Part shown: one piece after another, positions 53,906 through 63,401 of the stretch
How the letters are laid out: every line of letters starts with the position of its first letter
How positions within the stretch are numbered: the stretch's first letter is position 1
DNA from: CAWGET01 sp963821715
GTDB taxonomy: Bacteria > Bacteroidota > Ignavibacteria > Ignavibacteriales > Melioribacteraceae
Assembly: GCA_963821715.1 (NCBI GenBank)
Contig: CAWGET010000001.1
Span: 372,001-436,000, forward strand
Reading direction: 5' to 3'
DNA length: 64,000 nucleotides
Notes under the pieces: generated by a model
Told to the model about the DNA's origin: nothing
The model's input: only the letters and a program-made list of their open reading frames with translations
The model's database searches: none
Translations under genes and position numbers: made by a program

Positions 53906-54844
53906 ATGCTGAAAAACGGAAACACAACCAAACTGTACAAAGAAATTACAAACGGATTATCTCAGGAACCGAAAAGATTATTCCCAAAGTTTTTTTATGA
54001 TGAAAAAGGTTCGGCGCTTTTCGATAAGATTTGCGATCTCGAAGAATATTATCCGACGAGAACAGAGCTCAAGATTATGGAAGAAAACATTGATGAAATT
54101 GCTTCGCTGTTTGATGAGCAAACTTTGTTCATAGAATTCGGCAGCGGCAGCAGTTTAAAAACGCGGCTCGTTTTATCGAAGTTGAACCGGTTAGGTGCTT
54201 ACATCCCGATCGATATTTCGGAAGACCATCTTCTTAAAACCGCGGATAAATTGAGGAAGGAATTTCCGGATCTGAATATAGTTCCGCTCGCTGCGGATTA
54301 TACCGAATCTATTGAACTTCCTGTGATAGATAAAACAATAACCAAAAAAATAGCTTATTTCCCGGGATCGACAATCGGTAATTTTACACGAGGTAATGCA
54401 AAGGATTTTTTAGGAAAGGTAGCGGCAATTTGCGGAAAAAACGGAGGATTGATAGTCGGGGTAGATTTGAAAAAAGATGTTAAAATTCTGGAAGCCGCTT
54501 ACAACGATAAAGAAGGGGTTACGGCCGAGTTCAATCTGAATATGCTGAATAATCTGAATAACAATTTCGGTTTTAATTTTAGCTTAGAAAATTTTGAACA
54601 CAAAGCGGTTTTTAATGAGGAAGAAAGTAGAATAGAAATGTGTTTGCTGAGTTTAAAAGACCAGGCTGTTTCTTCTAACGGAAACATCATTGATTTAAAA
54701 AAAGACGAATGCATAATTACGGAATATTCTCACAAATATACTTTGGAAGATTTTGCCCATCTTGCATCTGACAATTTTGAAGTGAACAAAGTCTGGACGG
54801 ATGATAAAAATTATTTCAGCGTACAATATCTAACTGTTAAATAG
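53906..54844 (+). CDS. egtD: L-histidine N-alpha-methyltransferase EgtD
   Basis: The 312-residue protein has the EgtD signature PKFFYDEKGSALFDKICDLEEYYPTRTE (split over residues 26-53), the SAM-loop EFGSGSSLKTR (about 77-87) and PGSTIGNF (about 155). It trimethylates histidine to hercynine, the substrate of EgtB. It starts 9 bases after egtB, so they share a transcript, and continues into mtgA after 9 bases. Separate EgtC, EgtE or EgtA genes are not in this window. Confidence 0.92.
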   Translation: MLKNGNTTKLYKEITNGLSQEPKRLFPKFFYDEKGSALFDKICDLEEYYPTRTELKIMEENIDEIASLFDEQTLFIEFGSGSSLKTRLVLSKLNRLGAYIPIDISEDHLLKTADKLRKEFPDLNIVPLAADYTESIELPVIDKTITKKIAYFPGSTIGNFTRGNAKDFLGKVAAICGKNGGLIVGVDLKKDVKILEAAYNDKEGVTAEFNLNMLNNLNNNFGFNFSLENFEHKAVFNEEESRIEMCLLSLKDQAVSSNGNIIDLKKDECIITEYSHKYTLEDFAHLASDNFEVNKVWTDDKNYFSVQYLTVK

Positions 54845-54853
54845 GAACCGGAA

Positions 54854-55573
54854 TTGAAAAGTTTAATAAAATTATTTATAAGCTCCGTAGTTTTCTTCTT
54901 CTTTTTATCAATAATTTTATTGGTTATTTTCCGTTGGGTAAATCCCGCGGCAAGTTCATTTATCAATTTAAAATCGTATCAATTCCCGGAAAACTTTCTT
55001 TCATCCGAAGCAAGCTATCAGTGGAAATCTATTGATGAAATTTCGGATAATATAAAACTTTCCGTAATTGCGTCGGAGGACCAAAAATTTTTCGATCACT
55101 TCGGGTTCGACGTCGAGCAGATTCAGAAAGCTATTGAAGAAAGAGATAAAAGAGTTCGGGGAGCGAGCACAATTACTCAACAAGTAGCAAAAAATTTGTT
55201 TTTATGGGGCGGACAAAATTTCATTCGTAAAGGTTTGGAAGCATATTTTACTTTGATGATAGAATTGGTTTGGGATAAGAAAAGAATTTTGGAAGTTTAC
55301 CTGAACATAGCGCAATTTGGTGAAGACATTTACGGCGCCGAAGCGGCAGCGCAATATTTTTACAATAAAAATGCGGGCGATTTAAATAATTACGAAGCGG
55401 CCGTTCTTGCGGCAATACTTCCAAATCCTGAAAGATATTCGGCGAAAAATTTATCTGGTTATATTATTTATAGGCGAAATAATGTTCTAAGACAGATGCG
55501 CTATCTCGGAGGGAGAAAATTCATCGAAGATCGTCTGAGTGATAGTACCAATAGTATGACGGGCGATGAGTAG
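54854..55573 (+). CDS. mtgA: Monofunctional peptidoglycan glycosyltransferase
   Basis: This 239-residue GT51 enzyme has one N-terminal helix (about 6-26) and the catalytic region SVIASEDQKFFDHFGFD (Glu, about 74) followed by RGASTITQQVAKNLFLW and the second Glu in EVYLNIAQFGEDIYGAE. It polymerises lipid II into glycan strands without transpeptidase activity. The start is TTG 54854, after AGGAACCGG. It is transcribed with egtD but is functionally part of wall synthesis. Confidence 0.92.
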   Translation: MKSLIKLFISSVVFFFFLSIILLVIFRWVNPAASSFINLKSYQFPENFLSSEASYQWKSIDEISDNIKLSVIASEDQKFFDHFGFDVEQIQKAIEERDKRVRGASTITQQVAKNLFLWGGQNFIRKGLEAYFTLMIELVWDKKRILEVYLNIAQFGEDIYGAEAAAQYFYNKNAGDLNNYEAAVLAAILPNPERYSAKNLSGYIIYRRNNVLRQMRYLGGRKFIEDRLSDSTNSMTGDE

Positions 55574-55628
55574 GTTTAGAGCATGTGTGAAAATGTCCAT
55601 TCTGCGGATTACAGGAATAATTTTTAAT

Positions 55629-56063
55629 TCACTTCTCCAAAACCAGATTTTTTATTCCTTCAGCAACTTTTGCTTCTATAGAATTTTCGTAGATAGGGAA
55701 GTTGTAGTTATATTCCGGAATATCACTCTTCCTGATGTAGGAAAAACTGCGTACTTCTTTATTCCCGGAATCAAAATATTTTATTGCGATAATACTGTAA
55801 CGCTTTATCGCTAAGTTCATCATATAAAAAGTTTTTTTTGCTTTAATCTTTTTATCTAAAAATTTTACCTGGCGCGGTTCGGCAAACCGCTTTGTAACCC
55901 ATACAACAACTTCATTCCCGTTTAATTCCAAACTTTCTGTGTCTAAAAGTATCTCCGTTCCACCGGAACTATCAATTAATACTTCTTCTTTTCCCGGTTC
56001 CCCAGGAGAAATTTGACTTAAAAAAACTTGCAAAGTAATAACAATGAAGAGAAAAAATTTCAT
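55629..56063 (-). CDS. Surface-adhesin-E-like exported small protein
   Basis: The 144-residue protein has a signal peptide (VITLQVFLSQ) and a short beta-rich core with VVVWVTKRF (about 51-59), KKTFYMMNLAIKRYSIIAIKYFDSGNKEV (split) and a hydrophobic C-terminus. The spacing is similar to the Surface-adhesin protein E domain, which has a VWV strand and a late Y-YD-G turn. The identification is tentative. It faces mtgA and its promoter region is shared with the next, divergent gene. Confidence 0.5.
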   Translation of the reverse strand: MKFFLFIVITLQVFLSQISPGEPGKEEVLIDSSGGTEILLDTESLELNGNEVVVWVTKRFAEPRQVKFLDKKIKAKKTFYMMNLAIKRYSIIAIKYFDSGNKEVRSFSYIRKSDIPEYNYNFPIYENSIEAKVAEGIKNLVLEK

Positions 56064-56163
56064 AATAAATTCCAGAGAATACTTTCTATTAAAATAGAAG
56101 AAATAAAAAGTAAAAAATCAAATAAAATCTTCGATAATTAGATAGTTTATTAAGGGGAAAAAG

Positions 56164-57012
56164 ATGGAAGTTATTGACGGTGTAAAAAACGGAAAGTTTA
56201 CCACTTACTATCAAAGCGGAAAAGAAAGAACCGAAAAATTCTATTCCGACGGTAAGATTGAAGGTCCCGCAAAAATGTTTGCCGAGGACGGAAAACTTCT
56301 TCAGGTTGTAAATTATAAGGACAACAAGAAAGAAGGTCTTACGCAAATTTTTTATTCCAACGGAAACTTAAAAATGGAATTAAATTTTGCAGGCAACGTA
56401 CAGCACGGTTTGACTAAATATTATTACGAGAACGGCGAGTTAAAAGCTGAAGTAAATTACGAAAACGGTGTAAGGAACGGACACGCGAAAGCCTATTATC
56501 AAACTGGGGTAATCCAGATAGATGAAAAATTGAAAGATGGAAAACGTGAGGGAATTACCACCACTTATTATAAAAGCGGCTCCGTAAAAGGAGAATGGTC
56601 ATACAAAGACGGGGTTACACACGGAACTTCTAAATTTTATTTTGAAGACGGAAAAGTGCTCGGAATAAAAAATTTTGAAAACGGAAGAGACAATGGCGTA
56701 ACAAAAATTTATTACAAAGACGGAACCTTGAAAGAGGAATCTTATTATAAGAACGGACAAAAGCATTCTCAAAAATCATACAGATCCGACGGGAGTTTAA
56801 AGTTAGAAAAGAATTATGATGAAGTAACAGGGACCGAAATAAACTCTTCGAAATTTGAATTGAAAGGGAACAAAAAAGAAAAAGAATCGGAACACCAGGA
56901 AAAAACAGGTGAAGAAAAAATAAAGTCGGGAATTAATCCTTTTATGGCAGCCGGGGGAATCGCCATCTTGTTTTTAGTTATATTTTTAATTTACATTTTT
57001 GTTATAAGTTAG
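56164..57012 (+). CDS. MORN-repeat protein with C-terminal membrane anchor
   Basis: The 282-residue protein consists of about nine MORN-2-type repeats of roughly 22 residues (GKFTTYYQSGKERTEKFYSD, KEGLTQIFYSNGNLKMELNF), a charged linker and a single C-terminal membrane helix (AAGGIAILFLVIFLIYIFVI, about 260-280). Tail-anchored, with the repeat array likely in the cytoplasm. The family is often labelled as YwqK-type antitoxin but here there is no toxin neighbour, so that name is not adopted. Start ATG after AAGGGG. Confidence 0.85.
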   Translation: MEVIDGVKNGKFTTYYQSGKERTEKFYSDGKIEGPAKMFAEDGKLLQVVNYKDNKKEGLTQIFYSNGNLKMELNFAGNVQHGLTKYYYENGELKAEVNYENGVRNGHAKAYYQTGVIQIDEKLKDGKREGITTTYYKSGSVKGEWSYKDGVTHGTSKFYFEDGKVLGIKNFENGRDNGVTKIYYKDGTLKEESYYKNGQKHSQKSYRSDGSLKLEKNYDEVTGTEINSSKFELKGNKKEKESEHQEKTGEEKIKSGINPFMAAGGIAILFLVIFLIYIFVIS

Positions 57013-57149
57013 AGAAAAGAGAAATTCAATATTCTTTTCAAGTAAAATAACTTTTAATAAATAGATAATAAGTAAATTTTATTTTAGACAATTCAAAAAT
57101 TCTTAAGCAAAAAAGCAACAAATTTTATAAATTTATAACTATAATTTCA

Positions 57150-57237
57150 GGAAGGGTGGCGGAGTGGTTGAACGTGGCGGTCTCGAAAACCGTTGAACGC
57201 TTTTTGCGTTCCGAGGGTTCGAATCCCTCCCCTTCCG
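57150..57237 (+). tRNA. tRNA-Ser, anticodon CGA
   Basis: An 88-base class II tRNA: acceptor GGAAGGG/CCCTTCC (57150-57156, 57230-57236), anticodon loop CTCGAAA giving CGA (codon TCG), long variable arm around GAACGCTTTTTGCGTTC, and T arm with GGGTTCGAATCCC. CCA is not encoded. Confidence 0.95.
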
Positions 57238-57651
57238 CTTTAACCCCCTATGAACATTAACATAATTCATATTTTACATTCCTAATTTTACTAAAATTTA
57301 TTTTCAAAACTACTCTGATTTTGAATAAAAAAGTCATGCAAAGCAGCTAATTGATGCACGATTATGCAGCCACTCATTACATAATCTTTTTAAAGAATAA
57401 TCAATCTAATAAGGACTTAGTAAAATAGATGAAGTTGGACTTTGATAGCTAGAGAAAATTTGCATTTATCATATATTCTTCATATTATAGGACATTCATA
57501 TCTTTTATGCTCTTATAATCCATTCTAGCATCTAGAACTCTCAATTTGTGTCTCTTCGTTATATAAATTGTTCATTAGCAATAATATTTTACACAATATT
57601 AAATTTATTTAAGTATATCATATTTCATTAATTAACAATAGAAGTATTTAT
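57238..57651 (+). other. Gene-free AT-rich stretch after tRNA-Ser
   Basis: No ORF, tRNA, clear terminator or repeat is visible here. It is more AT-rich than its surroundings and has no relation to tRNA-Ser repeats. No integrase or flanking direct repeat of the tRNA end was seen. Confidence 0.5.
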
Positions 57652-57852
57652 ATGGCTGAAACAATTTCTAACGAAAGGAAGAAAAACCTCCATAAGGAAC
57701 TATCCAAGGGGTTAAAGGTGTGCAAGTATTGTGGAGTAGTTCATAATAATTTTCAAAAATATTGTTCAAAGTGTCACACCCAAGATTTCATTGAAGATAC
57801 AGAGTCTGTTTATAAAACATTATTGAGACTTTCTTATTTTAAGAACTTATAA
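57652..57852 (+). CDS. Zinc-ribbon miniprotein, paralogue A
   Basis: The 66-residue product has a basic amphipathic start followed by a four-cysteine zinc ribbon (CKYC at 25-28, CSKC at 40-43) and a hydrophobic tail (LLRLSYFKNL). Its neighbour at 57899 has the same layout (FKLCKKCNH, KCWNC). The two are probably a tandem duplication. Function unknown; the spacing suggests nucleic acid or protein binding by a zinc knuckle. Confidence 0.6.
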   Translation: MAETISNERKKNLHKELSKGLKVCKYCGVVHNNFQKYCSKCHTQDFIEDTESVYKTLLRLSYFKNL

Positions 57853-57898
57853 TTTTTACAAACATAAAAATTTGTAAATTAATAAATTAGGTATAACG

Positions 57899-58093
57899 AT
57901 GACGCTAAGTAACAAATTTCAACAATTAAGCGAGAATAATCAAAAAATTATTGCTGAAAGATTCAAATTATGTAAAAAATGTAATCACATTAGTCTAAAA
58001 GAAGAAGAGAAATGTTGGAATTGTGATGATAATATAGATTTTACCGATGACTTTAAAATGATATCAGCTTATCTAATTAATATGGGTTTTTAA
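57899..58093 (+). CDS. Zinc-ribbon miniprotein, paralogue B
   Basis: The 64-residue product has cysteines in CKKC (24-27) and CWNC (39-42), spaced like those of the preceding gene, then a C-terminal hydrophobic segment (MISAYLINMGF). It is encoded 46 bases after its paralogue, on the same strand. No family is recognised. Confidence 0.6.
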   Translation: MTLSNKFQQLSENNQKIIAERFKLCKKCNHISLKEEEKCWNCDDNIDFTDDFKMISAYLINMGF

Positions 58094-58150
58094 AATTTGT
58101 TTTGTTTCTGTTTTGGAAATTATTTCTTTGAACTTCAGATATCGTCTCAA

Positions 58151-59398
58151 CTAATTTATTCTTTTGCTGTATATAATCTTTAGAAATACTCCTAAAGCTA
58201 ATATAAACAATGCTATTGTTGCGTATAAAAATCCTGTTCTTCTGCTGTTATACTCATTAAATTCATTCGAGGCGAGTATTAAAGCTTTTTGAGCAATTTG
58301 CTCGCCTTTGTTTGTTTTCGACAAAACAATAGTTGTATCGAACGAATGAATGCTTGTTCTGGACTCGATTACTAACTGGTTTGCATCCTGACGTAAATAC
58401 GAAATATCTATATCATTCATTCCTATTATCTGAATATCTTTTAATTGTTGATCGACCGAATCGACATCAGCTTTTAGATGAGTAATGGCTTTATACATAA
58501 CTTTACTTACTTTATATCCTTCGTCTCCTTCACTATGACAATCAATACAAACAGATTTTTCTGAACCACCCAGCATTGCATCAGTAGGAGACTGGATATC
58601 GTGGTGATTATGACACTCTTCACAGGCATGAATTTCTTCCAAATTTTGTCCCATCTCAGATTGCAGAAAATAATCCATATTACCGACATGACAATTGCCG
58701 CAGACATGTGAAATCGATTTTACGTCCGGCGGCATTGCTCCGTGGTTGCCATGGCAGTCGTTGCAGGCGGGAGCTCCTGTATCTTTTTTCACTAAAAGAG
58801 AAACTCCGTGCACACTGTTAGCATATTTGTTGTACTGATCAGCCTTCAGCCCGTACTTAAGCATGAGTTCCGAATTACCGTGGCAATGTTCGCAGGTTTT
58901 GGGAATGTTGATTGCATAAACCGTGGATCGGGGATCATCTGCTTTGAAAATGCCGTGGGCAGTATGACAATTAACGCAGGTAGCAACATTTTCATCCCCA
59001 TTTAATAATTGTATACCATGCTGACTTTTGTAATATTGAGAAACCTGATCAGTAGAAATTCTTGGCTGGTACTCCCTCATAATTTCAATACTTGAATGAC
59101 ACCTTCCGCATAATGAAGGAATGTCGGATTTTTCAGGAATTCCAATAAAACTATTTGCTGTACTCATAGATGCTTCCGCATCTTCTAAATGATCGTTGCC
59201 CCCATGACATCCGGAGCAAGATATTCCTGCTGATAAATGAGCATCTTCCTGATGAAAATCTTCCGGTAAATATTCCATATCACTATGGCAATTCAGGCAC
59301 GTATTCACTGAAGATAAATTTGGCGAAGTTTGCTGTGAACTGAGTGTTAATGATGTAATAAAATATATGATAAGGAATAAAACTTTATGGTATTTCAT
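58151..59398 (-). CDS. Nine-heme cytochrome c with C-terminal membrane anchor
   Basis: The 415-residue exported protein contains nine CxxCH heme sites: CLNCH, CSGCH, CGRCH, CVNCH, CEHCH, CNDCH, CGNCH, CEECH and CIDCH (about residues 36-280). A C-terminal helix (about 388-410, FLYATIALFILALGVFLKI) anchors it to the membrane from outside. It is the third gene of a Rieske/cytochrome b operon, 26 bases behind cytochrome b, and so is the expected electron acceptor in place of cytochrome c1. The heme ligation beyond CxxCH cannot be determined. Confidence 0.92.
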   Translation of the reverse strand: MKYHKVLFLIIYFITSLTLSSQQTSPNLSSVNTCLNCHSDMEYLPEDFHQEDAHLSAGISCSGCHGGNDHLEDAEASMSTANSFIGIPEKSDIPSLCGRCHSSIEIMREYQPRISTDQVSQYYKSQHGIQLLNGDENVATCVNCHTAHGIFKADDPRSTVYAINIPKTCEHCHGNSELMLKYGLKADQYNKYANSVHGVSLLVKKDTGAPACNDCHGNHGAMPPDVKSISHVCGNCHVGNMDYFLQSEMGQNLEEIHACEECHNHHDIQSPTDAMLGGSEKSVCIDCHSEGDEGYKVSKVMYKAITHLKADVDSVDQQLKDIQIIGMNDIDISYLRQDANQLVIESRTSIHSFDTTIVLSKTNKGEQIAQKALILASNEFNEYNSRRTGFLYATIALFILALGVFLKIIYSKRIN

Positions 59399-59424
59399 AT
59401 TCTCATCTTCTGTTATGATAAATT

Positions 59425-60495
59425 TTAGTGGAAATATCCAATCAATGTCATAATTAAAATAAAACTTACAACTGCTATGCCTAATGCAGGCATAAGAATG
59501 TTTTTCTTCTCTCTTTTCAACTTTGCATCAATAAAAGGAATCAGCATCCAAAAAATTCCGGCTGCCGTAAAAAAAAGAACTCCAAAGGTTTCTCCTTCAA
59601 TAAATAATAAATGAGGCGGTAACAGTTTTAAGGATTGAAACATGAACATAAAATACCATTCGGGACGTATCCCTTGTGGTGCAGGTGACAAAGGATCTGC
59701 CTTTAGTCCAAGATCCCACTGGTAGTAGAGTGTTAAAAATAGAAGAAGGTATAAAACAAAAATCCAGAGAAGAAAATCTCTAAGCGCAAAGTCAGGGAAA
59801 AAGGAGATATATCGTTTTTTCTCTTGAGACTGTTTGGTAAAGAACTCAGGTTCGCTCATTCCTTGTTTCTGAATCATTAAGAGATGAATCGCCAGGAAGA
59901 GTGTAAATATGGCAGGCAGTATAGCTACGTGGATTCCGAAGAACCTGGAAAGCGTAGCTCCTGTAACATCTTCGCCTCCCCGAAGTACAATTTTTAATTC
60001 TTCACCAATAAAAGGAATTGCTCCGACTATATCTGTTCCGACTTTTGTTGCATAAAAAGCAAGTTCATTCCAGGGAAGCAAATATCCGCTGAAACCAAAA
60101 GCCATTGCCAGCACTAGAAGAATAAATCCCGAAACCCACGAAAGTTCTCTGGGCTTTTTATATGCTCCGGTAAAGAAAACACTAAACATATGAACGAAGG
60201 CAAAAAATATCATCATGTTGGCAGACCAGCTGTGCAGATTTCTTATTAACCAGCCGAAGTTTACCTTGGTAACTAAATACTGTACACTTTCATACGCACT
60301 GTTTTCGCCAGGTTGATAATACATCAGTAACAGTATACCGGTGGTCAGTTGGATAAAGAACAAGAATAAAGTAACGCCTCCCATATAGTACCAATATGAA
60401 TGCTTATGAATTGGTACTTTTTTGTGTCTGATGAGATAGCGGACCTGCGAAAGGTCGTATCGTTGATCCAGCCAGTATGTAATTTTAGATTTCAT
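59425..60495 (-). CDS. Cytochrome b of a bc-type complex (b6/subunit-IV-like)
   Basis: The 356-residue protein has about eight helices. His residues for the two b hemes lie in LHSWSANMMIFFAFVHM (about 87-103) and FGIHVAILPAIFTLFLAIH (about 187-205). The quinol-site motif PEWYF (about 270) is in the second half. The N-terminal region is like b6, the C-terminal like subunit IV, in one chain. It takes electrons from a quinol and passes them to the Rieske cluster. It lies between the Rieske and multiheme cytochrome genes. Confidence 0.92.
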   Translation of the reverse strand: MKSKITYWLDQRYDLSQVRYLIRHKKVPIHKHSYWYYMGGVTLFLFFIQLTTGILLLMYYQPGENSAYESVQYLVTKVNFGWLIRNLHSWSANMMIFFAFVHMFSVFFTGAYKKPRELSWVSGFILLVLAMAFGFSGYLLPWNELAFYATKVGTDIVGAIPFIGEELKIVLRGGEDVTGATLSRFFGIHVAILPAIFTLFLAIHLLMIQKQGMSEPEFFTKQSQEKKRYISFFPDFALRDFLLWIFVLYLLLFLTLYYQWDLGLKADPLSPAPQGIRPEWYFMFMFQSLKLLPPHLLFIEGETFGVLFFTAAGIFWMLIPFIDAKLKREKKNILMPALGIAVVSFILIMTLIGYFH

Positions 60496-60504
60496 ATAAC
60501 TATA

Positions 60505-60939
60505 TCATCCTATTGAACTAATAATTATTTCTTGATTTTTTATAGTTACTTTAAATTCTTCAAGAGGTTTTGGCGGGGGACCGGAAACGTTTCTTCCCTT
60601 AAGATCGTAAACTCCATTATGACAAGCACACAAGACAATTTTTTTATCGCTGCTATAAGAAACAACGCAGTCCAGATGAGTGCACGTTGCTGCAAGTGCA
60701 TGGAAATTGCCGTTTTCATCTCTTATTAAAATTACCGGCTTCCTTCCGTACTTTAAGATTTTGTATGAGTTATTAGCAACCTCATCAGTCTTACCGGCAT
60801 TTAAAGAAGAGACATTTGATTCATTCCGCTTTGGCGGAATCATATATTCGATAATCGGATATATCGCCGAAACAACAAATCCAATTCCACCAATGGACAG
60901 TAAGGTATTAATAAATTTTCTTCGGCTGGATTCTTCCAT
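60505..60939 (-). CDS. Rieske iron-sulfur protein of the bc-type complex
   Basis: The 144-residue protein has a twin-arginine-like/Rieske N-terminus (SSRRKFINTLLSIGGIGFVVS) with a membrane helix (about 12-30). The 2Fe-2S cluster ligands are CTHLDC (Cys86, His88) and CACHNG, with the disulfide cysteines in each (Cys91, and the CAC). The short fold fits the Rieske domain. It precedes cytochrome b by 9 bases and follows the DUF2339-like gene by 10 bases. Confidence 0.92.
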   Translation of the reverse strand: MEESSRRKFINTLLSIGGIGFVVSAIYPIIEYMIPPKRNESNVSSLNAGKTDEVANNSYKILKYGRKPVILIRDENGNFHALAATCTHLDCVVSYSSDKKIVLCACHNGVYDLKGRNVSGPPPKPLEEFKVTIKNQEIIISSIG

Positions 60940-60949
60940 TGTTAATCCT

Positions 60950-62582
60950 TTAACGTTGATTAGAATTTGTTTTCATAATTTTAAATAGTATTGATACTGA
61001 TATTAAGGATATAGTAAGAGCTAATAGAGTAATAATTTGAAAGGTACTATCGAGAGAAGTTAATCCGAACAGTAAAACGTAAATAACCGTTCCTATCAAA
61101 GTAAAATGAGCCATCCATCTATATTTTATATTATTAAGGAAGAAGCTCAAAATATAATACAAAGTAGCCAAAGCAATTAAACTGATGCCGACATAATTAT
61201 TAGGGAAGGCAACTATTATTGTTAAAGGAAAAACTAAAAACGCAATACCTAAATAAGTGTTTCTTATTAATTCTGTTCTGATGGTTAATCGTTCCTTTTG
61301 CCAATTGAGCAGCCTGGCACTTATAAGAGCAATAATTCCAAAACTGAGACTTATTGTGTGTAACGATCCTGCCAAAATAAGATAAGACAAGAATATTGAT
61401 AACAAATATTAAAAAATTGGAAGCAACTAATTCTTTCGAATTAAACCATATAGCGAAAATTATTACAATAAGACTTTGCCATACTAAGGGAATGAAGGCA
61501 TTCGGGAGGGGAATGGATAAAACAATTGCCAGACTAAGAATTATAAATGCTAATATCGAATATATATAAGTAGAATATTTACTGCTAATTTTTTTCCAAT
61601 AGAAGATTGCTATGCTCAAAGAAACAATAAAGTAGAGAACGAATAATATTGGAACGCTTTCCTTTAATCCGGTAGTGGTAATTGATACGAATAAAATAAA
61701 ACTGATAATAGCGTTTATAAATGAGATTAAAGAATCTATTCCTTCTGAAGAGGTATTCAAAACTTTTACATAATATCCTATGGAGAAGATTATCATATAT
61801 AAAATCAAAAAGATGGGATTTATTTTAGAAGATACTAAATGCATTTGATCGTTAACTATTGGATTGTTTAAAGAAATAAGGAGATGTGAAAAGTAAATAA
61901 TTAAAATGCTAGTAATAATATAGATTAGATTCTTGAATCCCCATTTCAAATAGCTTAGAACACTGATGAAGCTTAATATGGTTAGAGTAAGGAACTGTAT
62001 AATCTGATTATCTAATATCAATGCTGAGGATGACGCTAATATTAGTCCGGATAAATTAAGAAAATAAGATTTTCTGGTAATCGAAATATAAATTATTAAT
62101 CCGGATATTGAATACAAAAAGAAAGCTTCAATTATTTTATTCGAGATGGCCGGACTTTCGCTGAAATGAAAAAACCTTAATAACGAGAAATACAATAATA
62201 AGAACCCGATACCAAAGAAAGATCTCGATATAACGGTAAATGATTTCATGCCGAATTGAGATAAACTAATTATAATGCCTGAAATAAATATTCCTATTAC
62301 CGGAGGAATAAACTGATTGATACCGTCATAGGGTTTTAACAGAAAGAATATAAAAAAAACTGCGAAGACAAAAATTGCTAATACCGCAAACCAATTTTCG
62401 CCATAGTTAACTTCAGCATCCGCATCATTTTCCCCCGCAACTCGATTTCGATTTGATGTAATTGAAGCATCAAACTCATTATCAATTCCTATTTCTGCTT
62501 CAATTCTGGAGATTCTTGCATCGAGATTTTTAAGGTATGCCTTAAGTTGAGTGATATCTTCCAGGTATTTGTTCTCATTCAT
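60950..62582 (-). pseudogene. DUF2339-like multi-helix membrane protein, frameshifted
   Basis: Two frames (62582 to about 61390, then 61405-60950 in another frame) make one protein of about 540 residues. It has a coiled-coil N-terminus (LKNLDARISRIEAEIG), then many hydrophobic helices with acidic-linker signs typical of DUF2339-type proteins. The shift is near 61380-61400, where the first frame's VLSYF continues as SYLILAGS if one base is removed. It is the first gene of the Rieske/cytochrome operon, which would be translated independently of the break. Function is unknown. Confidence 0.65.
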
Positions 62583-63313
62583 TGAGACTCAAATTTAATT
62601 TGTTGTACTCGTTGTGAATGGATACAATACTGAAAATTACCTGATGAATTAAAATTAAGTTAATAATATTTTCTTAATTGCACAAATATTCTTTTTATCC
62701 AAATTTATTTTCTTTTTTATCTCCAATATAATCAGGAGCCATTTCTTGTCTATATATACTTGATTACGAATTGCAGATCAAAACTTACCAGAATGATAAA
62801 CTACTCAAATTAACCGGGCATTGTTTTCGTCATCACCAATTAGAACGAATTATATTTTGATATGCGATTATCTTTTTTTAGTGAAAAATATTATACTTTA
62901 AATTATAAATGATTGATTTATGAATAATAAATTTTTATATTCATTTTTATTCTATACCTCTTCTGTTTATCCACATAAATAGTCTGTTTTTTCATAAGGA
63001 AAGAGGGAAATCGCTTTCCCTCTTTCTTCAATTTTAGTTTGATAACTTATTGAATTGAAACATCTACGTTTGTTTCTTTTTATCCGTAAGTCTTATCATG
63101 ATCCTACCCGGGAAAAAATCTGGTTTTTTAATAAAAATAAATTAATTTTAATATTCTAAAAAGTGAACGGTAAGCGTTAAGTTATGTATTCAAAGGGGAT
63201 TACAAAAGTCTCAGAATTAATCAGTGTGCTTTTTTATATCCCGAGTGTATAATTTTCATCAGTTCGATTTTTAATAGAAGGAAAATTTTAATATATTAAC
63301 GCTTCCATTTTAC
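62583..63313. other. Gene-free stretch before tRNA-Ser(GGA)
   Basis: Over 730 bases I see no credible ORF. The one defined structure is a strong hairpin at 63001-63026. No repeat with the other intergenic families is apparent. It may hold an unannotated RNA upstream of the hairpin, but nothing else supports this. Confidence 0.5.
63001..63030 (+). terminator. Strong hairpin with T-rich tail in a gene-free stretch
   Basis: AAAGAGGGAAA (63001-63011) pairs fully with TTTCCCTCTTT (63016-63026) around TCGC, followed by CTTCAATTTTAG. It has the form of a rho-independent terminator although no gene lies upstream. Confidence 0.7.

Positions 63314-63401
<88 letters not shown>

Noticed and set aside
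56164..57012. Toxin-antitoxin role for the MORN-repeat protein
   Set aside because: No toxin gene is adjacent and the label comes only from loose family naming.
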